Of a DNA stretch of 64,000 bases, positions 11,585 to 23,945 are shown one piece after another (position 1 is the first letter of the stretch; the number at the start of each line of letters is the position of its first letter). Position numbers and translations under genes: made by a program. This stretch comes from Holothuria scabra (Eukaryota > Echinodermata > Holothuroidea > Aspidochirotida > Holothuriidae), in the NCBI GenBank assembly GCA_037179385.1, contig CM074188.1:25065318-25129317 (forward strand). Reading direction: 5' to 3'. The notes beneath the pieces are model-generated. The model had not been told where the DNA came from. It did no database searches and saw only the letters and a program-made list of their open reading frames with translations.

Positions 11585-12530
11585 CAGCCCTATATTCCGA
11601 CACCCGACCCTAAATTCCGACACCCCTATATTCCGACAAATCTATTGCATTACGATTATGATTATGCATATCGAAAAGTTTTGTACAAAAACGATCATTT
11701 GCTCATTCTACATCATTTTTTTTAATGTTTTAATTAAAGGTAAGCTAAATCGATTACGCCTTGGAATGATATGTCAAGGTGAGAGGAACTCATGAAATGT
11801 CGATTTTCATTCGAAATACATGATTTTTGACGTTTTCAAAATTTTGTGATGTCATAATATGGGAGATTGCCCCAAAATAAGGGGCCATTTTATGCCTTTA
11901 CTACACGCGTTTTACGACAAAAATATGGATCCAAATAAAACCAATTCTTCTCCTCCTGTTACATGTGACATGCAGCTCCCAAAAACGAGTTTAGCTGTGT
12001 CAATATATTTGTGGCTACAAGTGTTTATCCTTTAAATTATGCAAAATTGGGATGAAAAACGCTTTTCGCCCATAGACATCAAATCCCATTAATTAATGAT
12101 TTACGACAAAAGTAAGGGGTGTGCCCATTCAAAAAACATTCACTAGATGTGCAATAGTATGAACATCACAAATCCAGTCTAGCCAGATCTTAAAACATAA
12201 CCCCGAATACTACATAAAGAGAAATACCTAAAAATGCAAAATGCGCCCGCACACTGTAACGCATTTGGGAGGTTTATGATCGAAACCTTTCGATATGCAT
12301 GGGGGTTGGGAGGTTGGGGCACGAAATGAGGGAAAAGTCCAAGGATAGCGGAGAAAAACCGCTTTTTTAGGTGTTTTTTGCACTGCTAGGTTGGATCATG
12401 AGGGAGGTTCTGACCCCACCCCTCCCCCTGCTGTGGCTACGTCACTGCCGGCAACTCGATCGTTGATGAATGTAGAGATTGTCGGAACATAGGGGTATTG
12501 TAACATGTAGGTGTCGGAGTGTAAGGGCAG
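11585..12530. mobile_element. Harbinger-like element with subterminal repeats
   Basis: Flanked by TTA on both sides (11582-11584 and 12531-12533), the 3-bp target duplication typical of PIF/Harbinger. The left end carries CCCTATATTCCGACACC-type units three times between 11588 and 11640. The right end has the inverted GGTGTCGGAGTGTAAGGGC and GTCGGAACATAGGGGT. No transposase ORF lies within the 946 bp. Confidence 0.65.
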
Positions 12531-13479
12531 TTACGGTGGCACCCCTTTCACTTTTCATTCATGAAATGATTCGAAGTCACTCTGACACGGCCGGTTTGAA
12601 CTGAGGGGTAGAGTTTTCAGGGGAGACTTTGTTAGAGAGGAGATTTCGTGTGGGATACTATGTAGGCTTGAATTTATAGGGTGGGACTCGACACGTCCAC
12701 CCCCACCCCACCCCACCCCCCCCCCATCACCAATTTATTAAACTTGCGCTTATATATAGTTGTCACTGTGAAAGAGGACTGACTGACTTCGCCCTATATA
12801 GCTCGCTACTCAGTCAAGTTGATGTTCAGTACACCACGAACTGCACTTAGTGAAAGTTTTGCCCTCAATATAACATAATCTTCAGTTTTTAAAGTAGTTG
12901 ACATTTTCTGTTCTCAGTGAGCACATTTAATAACACATTTGGCCTTATTTCAAGTCAAAACGTCAAATTATCAAGCCATTATATCAAATTGCCTATCAAA
13001 ATGTGTGGAGAGTGGTGCCGTTGCACGACGCTCTTGCCACACACAATATGGCGGCTCTGTTGCCTCAATTTTTCGGCACCACATCCTATCCAGGTATGTA
13101 AATCGGTGGTGACATCATATGTGTAAGGTCTATTCTTTAATACGGACAGATGGGAATGCCTTGAAAATAATATTAAAATGGATTGAACGATTTCGTTAAA
13201 ATTATGCCAACATATTTTTAACTTTTTACATCAAGTTTATAAAAAGTCAGGCAATAATACTTACAAACGGACCAAAGAAGGTAGTGAGGCAAAGGCACCA
13301 TTTGGTATCTGTCTGATTTTGTTTACTTCCAAGTACCTGAAGAAAGATATTTGAAGTTATGATCCACTAACGTTTAGTATGAACTATGAACATTGATTAT
13401 ATAGAGCACATACTGCAAGTCGTTTTAACATTCACCTCGCAATTTCACTTGAAGAGGATCATGAAGTTCACGAAATTAA
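12531..13479. other. Non-coding stretch with C-rich tract and TATAGACC-family end
   Basis: A cytosine tract (CCACCCC repeats then ten or more C) lies at about 12698-12726. Near 13100-13133, GGTGACATCATATGTGTAAG then GTCTAT looks like the right end of the MITE family bounding 42623-43659. The left end of that copy was not found. Confidence 0.45.
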
Positions 13480-13690
13480 ACAATTTTCCAAAGCTATTAA
13501 GTTTTCTTCACATACCAATGAAAAATGGTCAAACTTAGAAAATCACATATCTGTCATACAAATAACTGTTTTATGAGTGAGTACTTAGCGGTTCGTGACC
13601 AGACGCTCTTTTTCGAATGTTAAAAGTCAGAACACCACAAAATTCAAAATTTTAGCTTTTCCGTAACTATTAGACATGAAACTTGACTTG
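13480..13690 (+). repeat. Local direct duplication, copy 1
   Basis: The words TTTTCCAAA, TTCACATACCAATGA, AAATGGTCAAACTTA and CTGTTTTATGAGTGAGTACT occur here in the same order as in 13920-14135. Copy 1 is shorter and more rearranged. Confidence 0.7.
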
Positions 13691-13874
13691 TTGCAGGTTT
13701 CGGCCTTATGCAACCTATCATATTCGGTTGCACCAGGGAGTGGTCGCAAAGACTGGGATTCGCGACTGCTTGCAACTAGTTACTAAACATTTCACTCTTT
13801 GTGACGTGTCTGAATAATCACGTCGCAAGGAGTTGCGTCGCATAAAGTGGACATTGTGTTGAAGGGGCTTAATT
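13691..13874. mobile_element. Right-end fragment of foldback family E
   Basis: GAATAATCACGTCGCAAGGA then GTTGCGTCGCATAAAGTG and GAAGGGGCTTAA match the right ends of family E. It lies between the two copies of the local duplication. Confidence 0.5.
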
Positions 13875-13919
13875 GGATGAGTATCTTTGTACATTTGTCC
13901 AAAAGAGAGTTGGTTCATG

Positions 13920-14135
13920 ACATTGAACAAATTTTTCCAAACCTGATGTTTTATTCACATACCAATGACAAATGGTCAAACTTAAACAATCCACGTACCC
14001 TACATACAAATAACTGTTTTATGAGTGAGTACTTAGCCCAGACAGTTTTCAAATTACCCAAAATACCGTACAAGTCAGGACACCACACAATTCAAAATTT
14101 TCTCAATTTCCGTAACTATTGGATATAAAACTTGA
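13920..14135 (+). repeat. Local direct duplication, copy 2
   Basis: Homologous to 13480-13690 over about 210 bases, including the shared end 'ttccgtaactatt(a/g)ga'. A 93-codon ORF runs through this copy (13847-14128), but copy 1 does not keep the frame, so it is not called a gene. Confidence 0.7.
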
Positions 14136-15224
14136 CTAATTATGCTAACTACAAGCACTGTCACGTGGTAGTGACCCTTTGACACTATCGATGTTAGCTC
14201 AATGAGCATATGTTTAAGTAGCGTTGTATTAAGTTTAGAATATTTTCCTTTCATTTGAGTTAAATAACCTTATAAACAGAAATTTGACTGACAGATCACT
14301 TTGATTGCAAAGTTTAATTTGACAAGCACAAATGTTTGGCTACATATACCCCCAAATTGCAGGAAATAGCACTTTCCACTGTTCCAGGTCATGTGGGATG
14401 CAACCAAAGTTTCAAAGATGTGTTTTTTTCTTGAGAAACGGCCTCTCATTAGAACATTATAAAATAATTCCTGTTGGGACAGCTACCATCACGGCTAACT
14501 AACTTTGCCCAAAGTTAGTTGCCAGGATACTATTGAAGACTGGGACTGAATATTATTAAAAATTATTATTTGAAATTACATGGCTACTCACAAATTTTTC
14601 AGGCTAGGCAAAGATGTGAAGATATCAGGGGATACTTCTGATATAATGTTGTACGACAGTTTCCTTCGAGAAAAATTAAAACAATTTTTACTGAGGTACG
14701 ATATTTCCTGCGCGGTGAACTTTTCAAACGTTGCAAAATAATTTATGGATAGGTCTATGCTTGTGTCGTTCACCAAAATGGAAATGTTCATGTGGATTAT
14801 TAAATGAATCTCACAAAAGCCCTAAGTGCTGGAAGACTTAAAATGGTGTAATTAAGCTTTTGGGGTATGATAAAGTGTCACATACGGTGCATTTATTCTT
14901 AACACACAGCAATAAATTTTCATCCCATTGATCAGTTTCAAGAAAATCAATGATTGACGTCTAAAACATAAACACGAAGAAGGCCTACTAATGTAAATCT
15001 GTGTACTTCGGAAATATCTAAGTACTTATGTGAAGAAGTACACTTCAAAAACCAAAAAAACTTTGCTTCCTAATGAGTAGTTAGCCGATAATATGCAAAT
15101 TTATCAAAACATTTATTGCAGAAAAAATAAAGATCATTTTGGAACTCAAACATGACTGTTGTACACCTTATCAAAATTTGACATAAGTGGAGAGTTCTTG
15201 TAAACGTGTGTGTAGACAATAGGC
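14136..15224. other. Non-coding stretch
   Basis: AT-rich, with no gene, RNA or bounded element seen. Confidence 0.35.
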
Positions 15225-15905
15225 GAATTGAGCAATTAATTTTGGTGGCTATGCACATGCGCACATCTTTCAAATCGTTGGGATAAACAAACCAATCACG
15301 CACCTACAACACAGGTTCCAAAATTTGAGTTTACATGAAATTTCATGACATCATTTATTCTTAATCAAATCATAACATGAGGAGAAATCCTAAGTGTGGT
15401 TCCGTGGCGTGAACTTTGTCAAATTTTCTGGTTTAAATATATGCCTTTTAAAGGTAAAGAACAGTCCCCTCGAACCTATTTTGAAGAAAAAGCTAAATAA
15501 CAACCACATTTCATCTTATTTCTCTTCGAAGTATCTTTCATTACATTTTATGACTTTACAATTGCATATTCAAGGTAAACCAAGCATATATATCTGTTAA
15601 ATTTCACATTTGAAGAGAAAAAAACATTGTCACATGACTCTCAGCCTTGAACAGCCAGTCTGGACAGTCTACTCCACTTTTTCAATTTGGGATGACTGCT
15701 CTTGCCCTTTAATCTGCTGTAAATAAGGGCTGAGTCCCTGTTTTTGCTTGGGTCGGCTATTCAGATTTACGCTTAGTGCTGTATGCACGTATACTGCACG
15801 AAAACAACTGAACAAGGGAACATCGTACGCTGTGTGCTGAGCTAGGTTTATGTATCCCAAACTATGTCCCACAATTCCATGCGCTAACAAATTACCGAAC
15901 TAGTT
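15225..15905 (+). repeat. Segmental duplication, copy 1 (interrupted by MITE)
   Basis: TTTTGGTGGCTATGCACATG, CACCTACAACACA and CCAAAATTTGAGTTT, then further right CCCACAATTCCA and AATTACCGAACT, all recur in order at 18130-18560. The MITE at 15452-15708 interrupts this copy but not the other. Confidence 0.75.
15452..15708. mobile_element. TTAA MITE, family F
   Basis: Flanked by TTAA (15448-15451 and 15709-15712). The ends are inverted: AGGTAAAGAACAGTC on the left and GACTGCTCTTGCCCT on the right. Other copies are at 33296-33529, 58297-58544 and 29665-29848. The paralogous segment at 18130-18560 lacks it, giving an empty-site comparison. Confidence 0.8.
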
Positions 15906-17404
15906 TTTAAGTCCATTCTAGCAATAGTTTTTGCTATGAGGGAGCATCTTCTTTTTAAGAGGAATTTTAGGAACTAGACAACGCGAATCTCGGTCAGCTG
16001 TGTCGGCTGTGTACATGAAGTTTAAGGGAGGAATAAATGTTGGGTCTCTCCTTCTTTTACACGTTCCTGATGCGACTATCACAAGTCCTATGACATTAGC
16101 TTATCAATCATGGCCAGACTAGTGAAGAATAATTTTTACAACTTACAAAGGATGTTACTTACAGTGCGATTAGTTTTGATGGGAATGTATGCGATGGTAA
16201 TTGAAAAATATTGTTGTGATCCAAATATCTAAAAAACAAGCGATGAAGTGTTTGAAAGCAGGTTTTGAAAGCAGAAAACATTACGCTAATCTGCCATGAA
16301 GTTATAACACATCAGTGCCTCTTCACCTACGTGGACCACACATGATGCTCATAAGCTACAACCTTGGACAAAACTCGTTGCAATCCTACTCCCCTTCATC
16401 CCCTTTTTCGTGAACAATGCTGGGAGTGTAACGTATAGACTCCGGGCGCATCATTCTTGTTGGGATCCAACATTGTGCAGGGGACGAGAAGGGTGAGGAG
16501 GGTCGTACTTGTGAACGGAAAATGGAGCGAGTGGTTTCTAACTCACGCGCGTTAATATACATAACATAATGACGGGAGGTGTTCCAAAAGTTTTGTCCAA
16601 AAATAATAGTTTTCAACAGTAAAATGAATCTTCGTAAAGGAACAGACTATTGAAGACATGGAAACAATGAATGCTGATTGCAGAAGAAGATAGTGTGAAT
16701 AAGAGACTGTAATGTTAAACGAAACAAGGGTTTATATCGCTTCGTTGTTTCTGTAATTTTACATATTCTTTTAAAAATTTCTAAGCTGTATCTTACGAGG
16801 CGTACGAAGTTAACATGGGCTGAAACTGTGCTCGAAAAGCAAATTTTTCTTAAGTCCTCCGGACCCTTTGGCAGAGGGCCGGTCGGCGAAACCAAACTTC
16901 CCAAAGAAGCTATACGTCCTCTCGAAAATTAAATTACACAAACTTTAACGTATTCCCTATTTAAAAGAGTGTACAAACCAGAATGGTTAACAACGATATT
17001 TATTTCTCTTTCCCGCTAATGAGGGAGTTTCAAGAATATTTCTATTATTTGAACGGTTTAGGGTGTCTCCACTTTTTACCGGAAGTAATGTAATATTTTA
17101 AACACAAATATCAAGTGCAAGAGTTTCGTTCCGTGTGGAATTTCTGTTCTCTTACACCTCGCTTCTACTGATTCTGGACAGCTGTTTTCTTTGTTAATAT
17201 TAAATTTCATACAGTTTTTACTATCTGAACAATTATCAGAATAACCCTGATCAACGTATATTAGTACGCGGCATTTTCTTTAATAGTCTAGCATGCCAAA
17301 GAACGATAGTTAAGTCAGATATTGACTTTAAAGTAGTAGAATTTACACAGTCATAGCTTTTTTCATTTACATCAACTTGAAATTAATCAAATTTTTGGTC
17401 TGCT
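15906..17404. other. Non-coding stretch
   Basis: Around 16140-16230 the words TTACTTACAGTGCGAT and GTTTTGATGGGAA resemble 17850-17935, hinting at a further local duplication. No gene was recognised. Confidence 0.35.
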
Positions 17405-17680
17405 AGTTTTAAGTGTACCTCAGGTCTAGAATTTTAAAATGATATATTTTAGAGGTTACAAAATGGATCTTATTCATCCATCTCCCATTGCCATAGCTTG
17501 TTCCATAATTAAGATATTGAGTGATGACATTTTATTCACTGAAACAAATAAGTCCTTGCACAATCATTTGTGGCGTTCTTATTGTTGTACAACCCACATT
17601 ACCTGCTCTGTTTCCTCTTAACTTTAAAAATGTTTTTATGAATTTGAACACTTCCCGTTTACTTGCATATACTGCAGGTG
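17405..17680. mobile_element. Partial copy of repeat family D
   Basis: TTTTAAGTGTACCTCAGG and, later, GAACACTTCCCGTTTACTTG match the family-D copy at 37645-38040. It is cut at about 17675 by CAGGTGCGTAGCCACG, which resembles a hAT family-B end. Confidence 0.5.
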
Positions 17681-18129
17681 CGTAGCCACGATTGTGTCAT
17701 GGGGAGGGTTTTGTTGTCATGGGGGCATAATATGAGGGAAAGGAGGTGTATGAACAAAAGGTTTACATTATCTGCCGAGCGCTGATTGCCCCTTTAAACA
17801 GCACCATATATTTCAAGAAATAATTAAGCTCATTCCATACAGTGCCACTTTACTTACAGCACCATCAGATTTGATGGGAAAACACCCGACGGTATGTATG
17901 AGATATTGTTGTAGGACAAGTATCTAAAAGATCAAAAAAAAAAAAGAAAAAGAAGAAAGATTCTGTCATGAACCTTTACTTTCCACTTTGGAAAGATTTT
18001 AGAGTAATTCGATTTAACAGTTGGATTGGGGCAACACAACATATTTACCGGTAGGAACGTGGTATAAAGATATCGAAATATTTTAATGTTCGTTTACCAG
18101 TTAAGTGGATGGGATTCTACAATGGGAGA

Positions 18130-18560
18130 GTACGGTAATTCGTTTTGGTGGCTATGCACATGCGCACATGCGCACACCCTCCAAATCGTCGGGATAGACA
18201 AATCAATGCGGTACCTACAACACGCATTCCAAAATTTGAGTTTGCATGAAAACTTCGTAACATCATTCTTTCTTAATCCATCCATAAGAGTACGGGGATC
18301 TCAAGTGTGGTTTTGTGTAGTGGATTTTGTCTACATTGTCTTTTTGGTGTAAAACGTTTGCATTTTATGCGCCGTAACGTAGGACTGAGACCCTATTTCC
18401 GTTCGAGTTCGCTATAATCACTTAGGTATAGTGTTGTATGCACGTACTGAACCAACGAAATAAGGAAACGCTGTACGCTACGAGCTGAGCTCGGTTTGTA
18501 TATCCCACGCTGTGCCCCACAATTCCACGCGGCCACGAATTACCGAACTGGCTTATAATG
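18130..18560 (+). repeat. Segmental duplication, copy 2
   Basis: Homologous to 15225-15905 but without the TTAA MITE. It contains a short tandem repeat CACATGCGCACATGCGCACA. An 88-codon ORF here is not preserved in copy 1. Confidence 0.75.
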
Positions 18561-19142
18561 TGATATGTAGAACCCTTCGGTGTCTGAGTTGTTAGGTAGT
18601 AAGTGAATGTGTCCAAACACTGGGGACTTCGATCTTGAGGGGGCAGAGAGGAAATTACCAGAATCAGGCAGAATAAACAAAATATAACATTAGGGTATGC
18701 AGATGACTATGGTTTCGAGAAACGTCTATTTGAGCCTATTAAAGTAACAATAATGCGCTCTCTCTCTCTCTCACAATTTTTTTGTTTTTTATGTATGTGC
18801 GTGTCAATGTTAGGGAACATGCGTGTTTCTTTGTGTTCGTATACCTCCGCAATCGCGTTTGTGTGGATTGACTGGTTAAAGAGGATCCGGGCCAGGAAAT
18901 GTTCCAGGGTTAGACCGGATGTTGAAAAATTTTGGCCTCTTCTCCCCAATCCAAAAACCAGATCAACTTCCCTGCCAAAAACACCCATAGTTTTTAAAGA
19001 CAAAGAATTAATAGTCGCCGGTAGTAGAATAATACTTACCAAGCTGCCAAGACGTAGGCCTTATTAGCATACAATGGAAAAAGTTATATTCTTCAGAAAA
19101 GATCAAAATTTGGCCCCAGTTTGAAAGTTCATTGTTAATCAG
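18561..19142. other. Non-coding stretch with CT microsatellite
   Basis: A (CT)n run lies near 18757-18770. Overlapping ORFs of 104 and 111 codons sit on opposite strands (18753-19067 and 18707-19042). At most one could be real, and neither shows a clear domain or splice frame. Confidence 0.35.
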
Positions 19143-19560
19143 GGCACATCGCCCCAAACTTTTGATTTACACTGGACATCTTGTTAACAATCGGAACCGT
19201 TGGCAACATTTTAACGATCCAAATTAACCAAACTTGGACTGTTGGTATATAACTGTTGGAAGGAAAATTATCCAACTGTAAATAGGTAACTGAGCATTTA
19301 AAATACACATGACTTCATCAAGCTGTTGGTTAAATTTATTTACAGACATGAACAACTGTTTAAGCTGATACTAAGAAACCATGCTAAGAAACTGTAGCAC
19401 ACACCAGTAATTACAGTCAACCGTAGGACACCACCTACAGTATTTATTGTGCAAGCCATAAAGATAGGGTGGATATGACGTTAACGATTTTTGTCTAACC
19501 GTTGGTTGTTTCATTAATAAATTGTACATATTTTACCCAACTGTTTGGCTAGTCCCTGAC
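19143..19560. repeat. Cluster of AACnGTTGG motifs
   Basis: ACCGTTGGCAAC, GACTGTTGG, AACTGTTGGAAGG, CCAACTGTA, GCTGTTGG, CAACTGTTT, AACCGTTGGTTG and CCAACTGTTTGG occur in both orientations within about 400 bases. This looks like an element built on repeated binding sites. Ends were not fixed. Confidence 0.5.
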
Positions 19561-19815
19561 AAAGCGTTTAAAAAGTTGTGCATAAGAAAACAAATTTAAT
19601 TTTTGGTTTTGTACTGATTTTCCTTTATTATGGGCAAATGATATTTTCAGGTTTATTTGTCTAATATATTTTTCTCTTCATACTTACAAACCAAGCAAGT
19701 TATTAAATTCTTTAAAATCATTTTCATCTATGCGTTGAATGTTCAAGTAACTAAATTCACTGCAAGAGAAGTAGATGTACGTCATTATAAATTTCAAAAA
19801 AGGAACAATATGTGC

Positions 19816-20034
19816 GTTCGATTTAGCGACTCGAGCCGGCTCAACTGGCTCAGACAACGAACGATCTTTCTGAAAAATGATCTTAACGTCATCAAAACGT
19901 CACAACTTGAGCCGTCCAAAACGACCAGCCCTCCGGGGTAGTCTAGTTGAGCCCCTGACATAGTTTACGTCATATTTCGTCCAGTCAAGAAACTTGTTGA
20001 GCCAGTTGAGCCGGCTCGAGCCGCTTAATCAAAC
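19816..20034. mobile_element. MITE with long inverted ends
   Basis: GATTTAGCGACTCGAGCCGG then CTCAACTGGCTCA on the left is inverted at TGAGCCAGTTGAG then CCGGCTCGAGCCGCTTAATC on the right, about 36 bases with three or four differences. No target duplication was clear. Confidence 0.75.
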
Positions 20035-20086
20035 TCACCTAGTATCATCAATTACGTCACATTACGTTACCTAAATTTGACTTTAA

Positions 20087-20419
20087 CAGGGGGCGGCCTT
20101 TCCATACATCCGTAATCCGTTATACGTCATGGACCATCCGCTAATTGACTTACGCAAAATCCCTTTCCCATATATACGACACCACCGACACGATTTTCCT
20201 CTCTGTTGTGAGGTGAATAATATTGTCTTGTGCTACAGTAGTCATTTGAAGTACGTAAAACCTCAAAATACGGATCGGGTAGCGATCAAAACGGAGACGT
20301 ATGACGGATGACGGGCTACGGACATATGAAAAGGGTCTTATTATTTGATTATAACAGCGAATTTTGCGGATGATGCATGACGGATGACGGATGAAAAACA
20401 GCATATTTGGAAAGGCAGC
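20087..20419. mobile_element. TTAA-flanked palindromic MITE
   Basis: TTAA lies at 20083-20086 and 20420-20423. The ends GGCGGCCTTTCCATACAT and ATTTGGAAAGGCAGC are inverted. The inner parts hold CATCCGT/ACGGATG words in opposite orientation on the two sides (GACGGATGACGG near 20303 and 20380). Confidence 0.7.
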
Positions 20420-20423
20420 TTAA

Positions 20424-21089
20424 CTTGTCGTTGGTTACTCAATAAATAGCTACTTGTATTCTCTGTCCTATTGTAATTCATCCAAACAAACTCGATTAAG
20501 ATTCGCATTTATACAAGTGCGTACAAGAGAGGATTTTATTCATAGGGGTCGGATGAAATGAAAACTAGTCTTCGCCTTGGGATGACTGGTTTATGATTAG
20601 GAGAGTGAAAAGTATTCACACATTCCCAAACTTCAATTATAATTACAAGGATTTCAATTTTATCCCCTGACATAGATTTCTCCAGGAACATAAAAACATG
20701 AAAAGGGGACGTTTATTACTGCTAAACCCCAAGTCTAAATTGATGTCCTGAGCTCAAATTTTAAGTGGGTTCAGAGGGGTAAAAAGCTTGCTTTAAAGCC
20801 CTGTAAGGTGAAATTTGTTCAGGTTTAAATGTCATTTATTAAAGTTCAAATATTGTTGCAAACGTGTCCTCTTTTTTAGGTAAGAAACCAAGATATTGTC
20901 AATCTTCTAATTTTTATAGAAATGAAAAGGGGGGAATTTTATCCACCTTCTTCTGGAAAATGAGGGACAAATCCCTCCCCGCCTCTGGAGAAAAAACTGC
21001 CTAATAACCAGATAAGACCTAAAAGCTTCACAACAATGCAATAGGGTCTTTTTTCCCTCATAATAATCCACATCCCAACATCCCATGTG
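20424..21089. other. Non-coding stretch
   Basis: No coding or RNA feature. Part of 20930-21089 has the 'ggggaaattttatcc / aaatccctcccc' style of hAT-derived sequence, without definable ends. Confidence 0.35.
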
Positions 21090-21414
21090 CAGTGGCGGCA
21101 TCAAAATGTCAAAATGGAGGAGTGGGGATGAAACTAAGTTAAAAGGATAGTGTTTGGGGAGTTTTCGGGCGCAGACCAAATCCGATCCCAAAACGACCGT
21201 TCATGTGGGTGGGGTCCAGGGGCGAAGCCCGGAAGCTGGGGATTTTGGCAAATCACTTGACGAAAATTAAGATTCTGGAGACATATATCATTTATTTTTG
21301 TTATGGATAACCCAATTCGTAACTGACTTAAGATTGTGTACAAGTGGGGGGGGGGGGGGAAGTCCAAATTCTGGGGGAAAATTCCCCCTTGTACCCCTCG
21401 TAACGCTGCCACTA
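21090..21414. mobile_element. hAT-like MITE (CAGTGGCGGC ends)
   Basis: Left CAGTGGCGGCATC and right GTAACGCTGCCACTA are inverted. The flanks CCCATGTG and GTCAGGTG agree at only 5 of 8 bases, so the duplication is uncertain. Interior words near 21300-21375 recur around 50640-50720, which marks a family. Confidence 0.55.
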
Positions 21415-22439
21415 GTCAGGTGTAAAAACATCCAAAACGACATCCGAAAAGACATTTTTCCTTTCAATATGATTGATCTATAAATTAAGTGAGTAAACTA
21501 TTTATCATTCCTATCTTGAAATGCCATATTTGCAAGTTCTTCCTAGTGTTGATTGAAGTGTGCAATCCGTGACTTCAAATAGCTATTTACCCCTACCAAA
21601 ACAGAGGGCCCATTTCCGTAATATGACGCATCCGCATACATGTATCAAGTAGGGTTTTTTCCGTTCATAATTTTTTCCGAAGTAAGGGTATCATAAATTT
21701 TCCATTACTTCTACCCCTTGGCCATCACTATTTCGGTCCCAGGAGAGAGAGTTCCTTAACTGATAAAATAATCGGGGATGAATCCCCAGATTTTGTCATT
21801 GTGACCCTTCACCCCCTTCCTTCATCGAGAGAAAAATAACAAAATGTTACACATATATTCCAGGGTTTTCTGAACAGTTCTAGCTTCTTCAGAAATGTGC
21901 ACTTGAACAAGTCAAAAGATCCATCTAAATTTGAACAGAACTGCGATCAGGGAGAGGAAATAGATCGAGTACTTTCAAGTGATGTTACAATTGGTAAGCC
22001 ACGCCCATTGCGGTGCAAAAAATCAACATTGTTTTTGTGAACAGTCACACGTGGGTCGTCAGCTGCTTCTTAGCTAGCTACAATTAATGTGTACTACACT
22101 CCATTTTGCCGGTCAAAAAGGGGCGGGATTTGTGACGTCAGTGAAAGCACTCTAAAGGTCTGGGACGTGTATTTCTCCTTTTGTTAGCGATCGACCCCTG
22201 TAGCAGAAAAGGGTGTATGAGAGCGACTCATCAAGTGGGTTATTCACCATTGAAAATAAATGTAAAAGGAGTATTAGTTAAAAAAAATACCAAAATAAGA
22301 AATTGCAGGCTCAAACATTTCATGTAGACTCTAGGCTGGCTGAAGAAAACAGGGGCGAGCTGTGAATAACAGCTCCCTGGAATTGCGGCCTACGGTTTAT
22401 ACACACTAGATGCAACAGTTACATTCAGCACTGTTTAAC
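21415..22439. other. Non-coding stretch
   Basis: No gene recognised. ORFs are all short and without motifs. Confidence 0.35.
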
Positions 22440-22690
22440 AGGTAACTGGCTACTAATTATATGTCCCATTGACTAACACACTAAGTTAGGCTAGGACTAC
22501 TACCGTGCCTCCCCCCAGCTCCTTGTAGAACTTTTCAACCGAGACATGCCACCCCTCTGGTCGAAGCTCACAATGTAAGTTTTTACGGCACTTTCACATT
22601 TCCATGTAATTTTGAGCTATACAGCCTTGACCGATAGGTATGTGATTTCCGCCATAATCACCACTCAGAATAACACTCCTTGTTGAAAAA
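22440..22690 (-). repeat. Second copy of the 10.5-kb MITE family, inverted
   Basis: Reads as the reverse complement of about 10780-11030. Matching features include 'gcctccccccagctcc…tagaacttttcaaccgagacatgcca' and 'gagctatacagccttgaccgataggtatgtg'. Confidence 0.6.
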
Positions 22691-23849
22691 TTGGTAATGA
22701 TATAGCCTACTTATAACAAGAGCCGAACATATTTATTTTTCATCGTCCAGTACCTAAAGTGTGACAGTTTCAGAAATTTAACGCTTTAGATTTTTAAGTA
22801 GCCCATATCTTTCCTTTATTTATCAACCTGCAACGTTGCTCTGTTGCAAAACCTTCTTTTCCCGAATGTCATTTGAGCGCCACGCTCAAGCTTCTATGGG
22901 GGATGTTCAGGGCCAAAACCACGGAAGGGTGCAGCAAGCGAGGCCTGGGAAGCTTTGGGGTTTCATCAAATGAAGTCTCAGGGGAGTTATATTATATATT
23001 TTTTCAGTTGAACTAAATCCTTTAACCGACTTAACTTGGAGGCAACTGGAGGATGAAAAAATCTGAGTGGACTCTTGCCCCCCCCCCCCACCCCGAATCC
23101 CTGCTTATTCAGATTCTCTTCTATACTTTTGCGTGCACTACCCATAAGGAAGTACTGGATTACGCTATATTATTCAAGAAATGTAAAAGACATGTTTAAC
23201 ATTTAGATTTTCCTAAATGGTACATGTGGATTACAAATTTTGATCGGCCTTCTCTTATAAATTTGAAGCTATCTGTTACCCATATCTCCTTTGTTTACCA
23301 TACACTCCTATTATTAACAGGCAGAACTTAAATTACACATAGCTTACAATGAATAATCGAAATACGTAACCACACTGATTTTATAAAGTGTTACCTGGAA
23401 GGTGACCAAGACGGTTTTTAGAAAGATGAGAAGTTTTATAGACATGCACCAAACGATAGCTTCATTTAAACTTACCCACAAAAGATATAATTTGTTTTTA
23501 TATATTGCCACATCCAATCTCCCACAACATCCTTAAATGTTATGTTGGATCCTGATCCAGGTTGACCATACAAGGTACTGCGACATAATAAATTGAATAA
23601 TAGATTCAATGAATACCAGTTTAGAATCAGTGTCCGGAAGTGACATAAGTTGTCATTAAATCTTAGGCTAGGGCTAATCTCAGTAAACCTCTCAATTTGA
23701 ACATGATTTCGAGTTATTTATCCCAGGTACCAGGCTTCATGAAACCCGAATTCGGTTAGATATCACCTAAAATTTACCTTAACCATCATCAATAACCTTG
23801 ACTTGTAGGCAATAATTCTAAAGTAAAGGGTTTTTTGAACAAGCTATGT
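22691..23849. other. Non-coding stretch
   Basis: Contains a poly-C tract near 23080. No gene or bounded repeat was recognised. Confidence 0.35.
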
Positions 23850-23945
23850 ACTATGAGCCACAGTACTCTGCAAGTTCAATCGAAAAGATGTGCCAATGAG
23901 GAATTTCCGTGGACCACTACAAAAATTGTAGTTTTGGGATGAGCT
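23850..23945 (+). mobile_element. Right-end fragment of TTAA MITE family C
   Basis: AGTACTCTGCAAGTTCAATC, then CCAATGAGGAATTTC and CAAAAATTGTAGTTTTGGGA resemble the right halves of family-C copies such as 47400-47529. Confidence 0.5.

Noticed and set aside
18707..19067. Overlapping ORFs of 111 (minus) and 104 (plus) codons
   Set aside because: They lie on opposite strands of the same bases, with no splice context and no clear domain. A faint retroelement-like ending on the plus reading is too weak to call.
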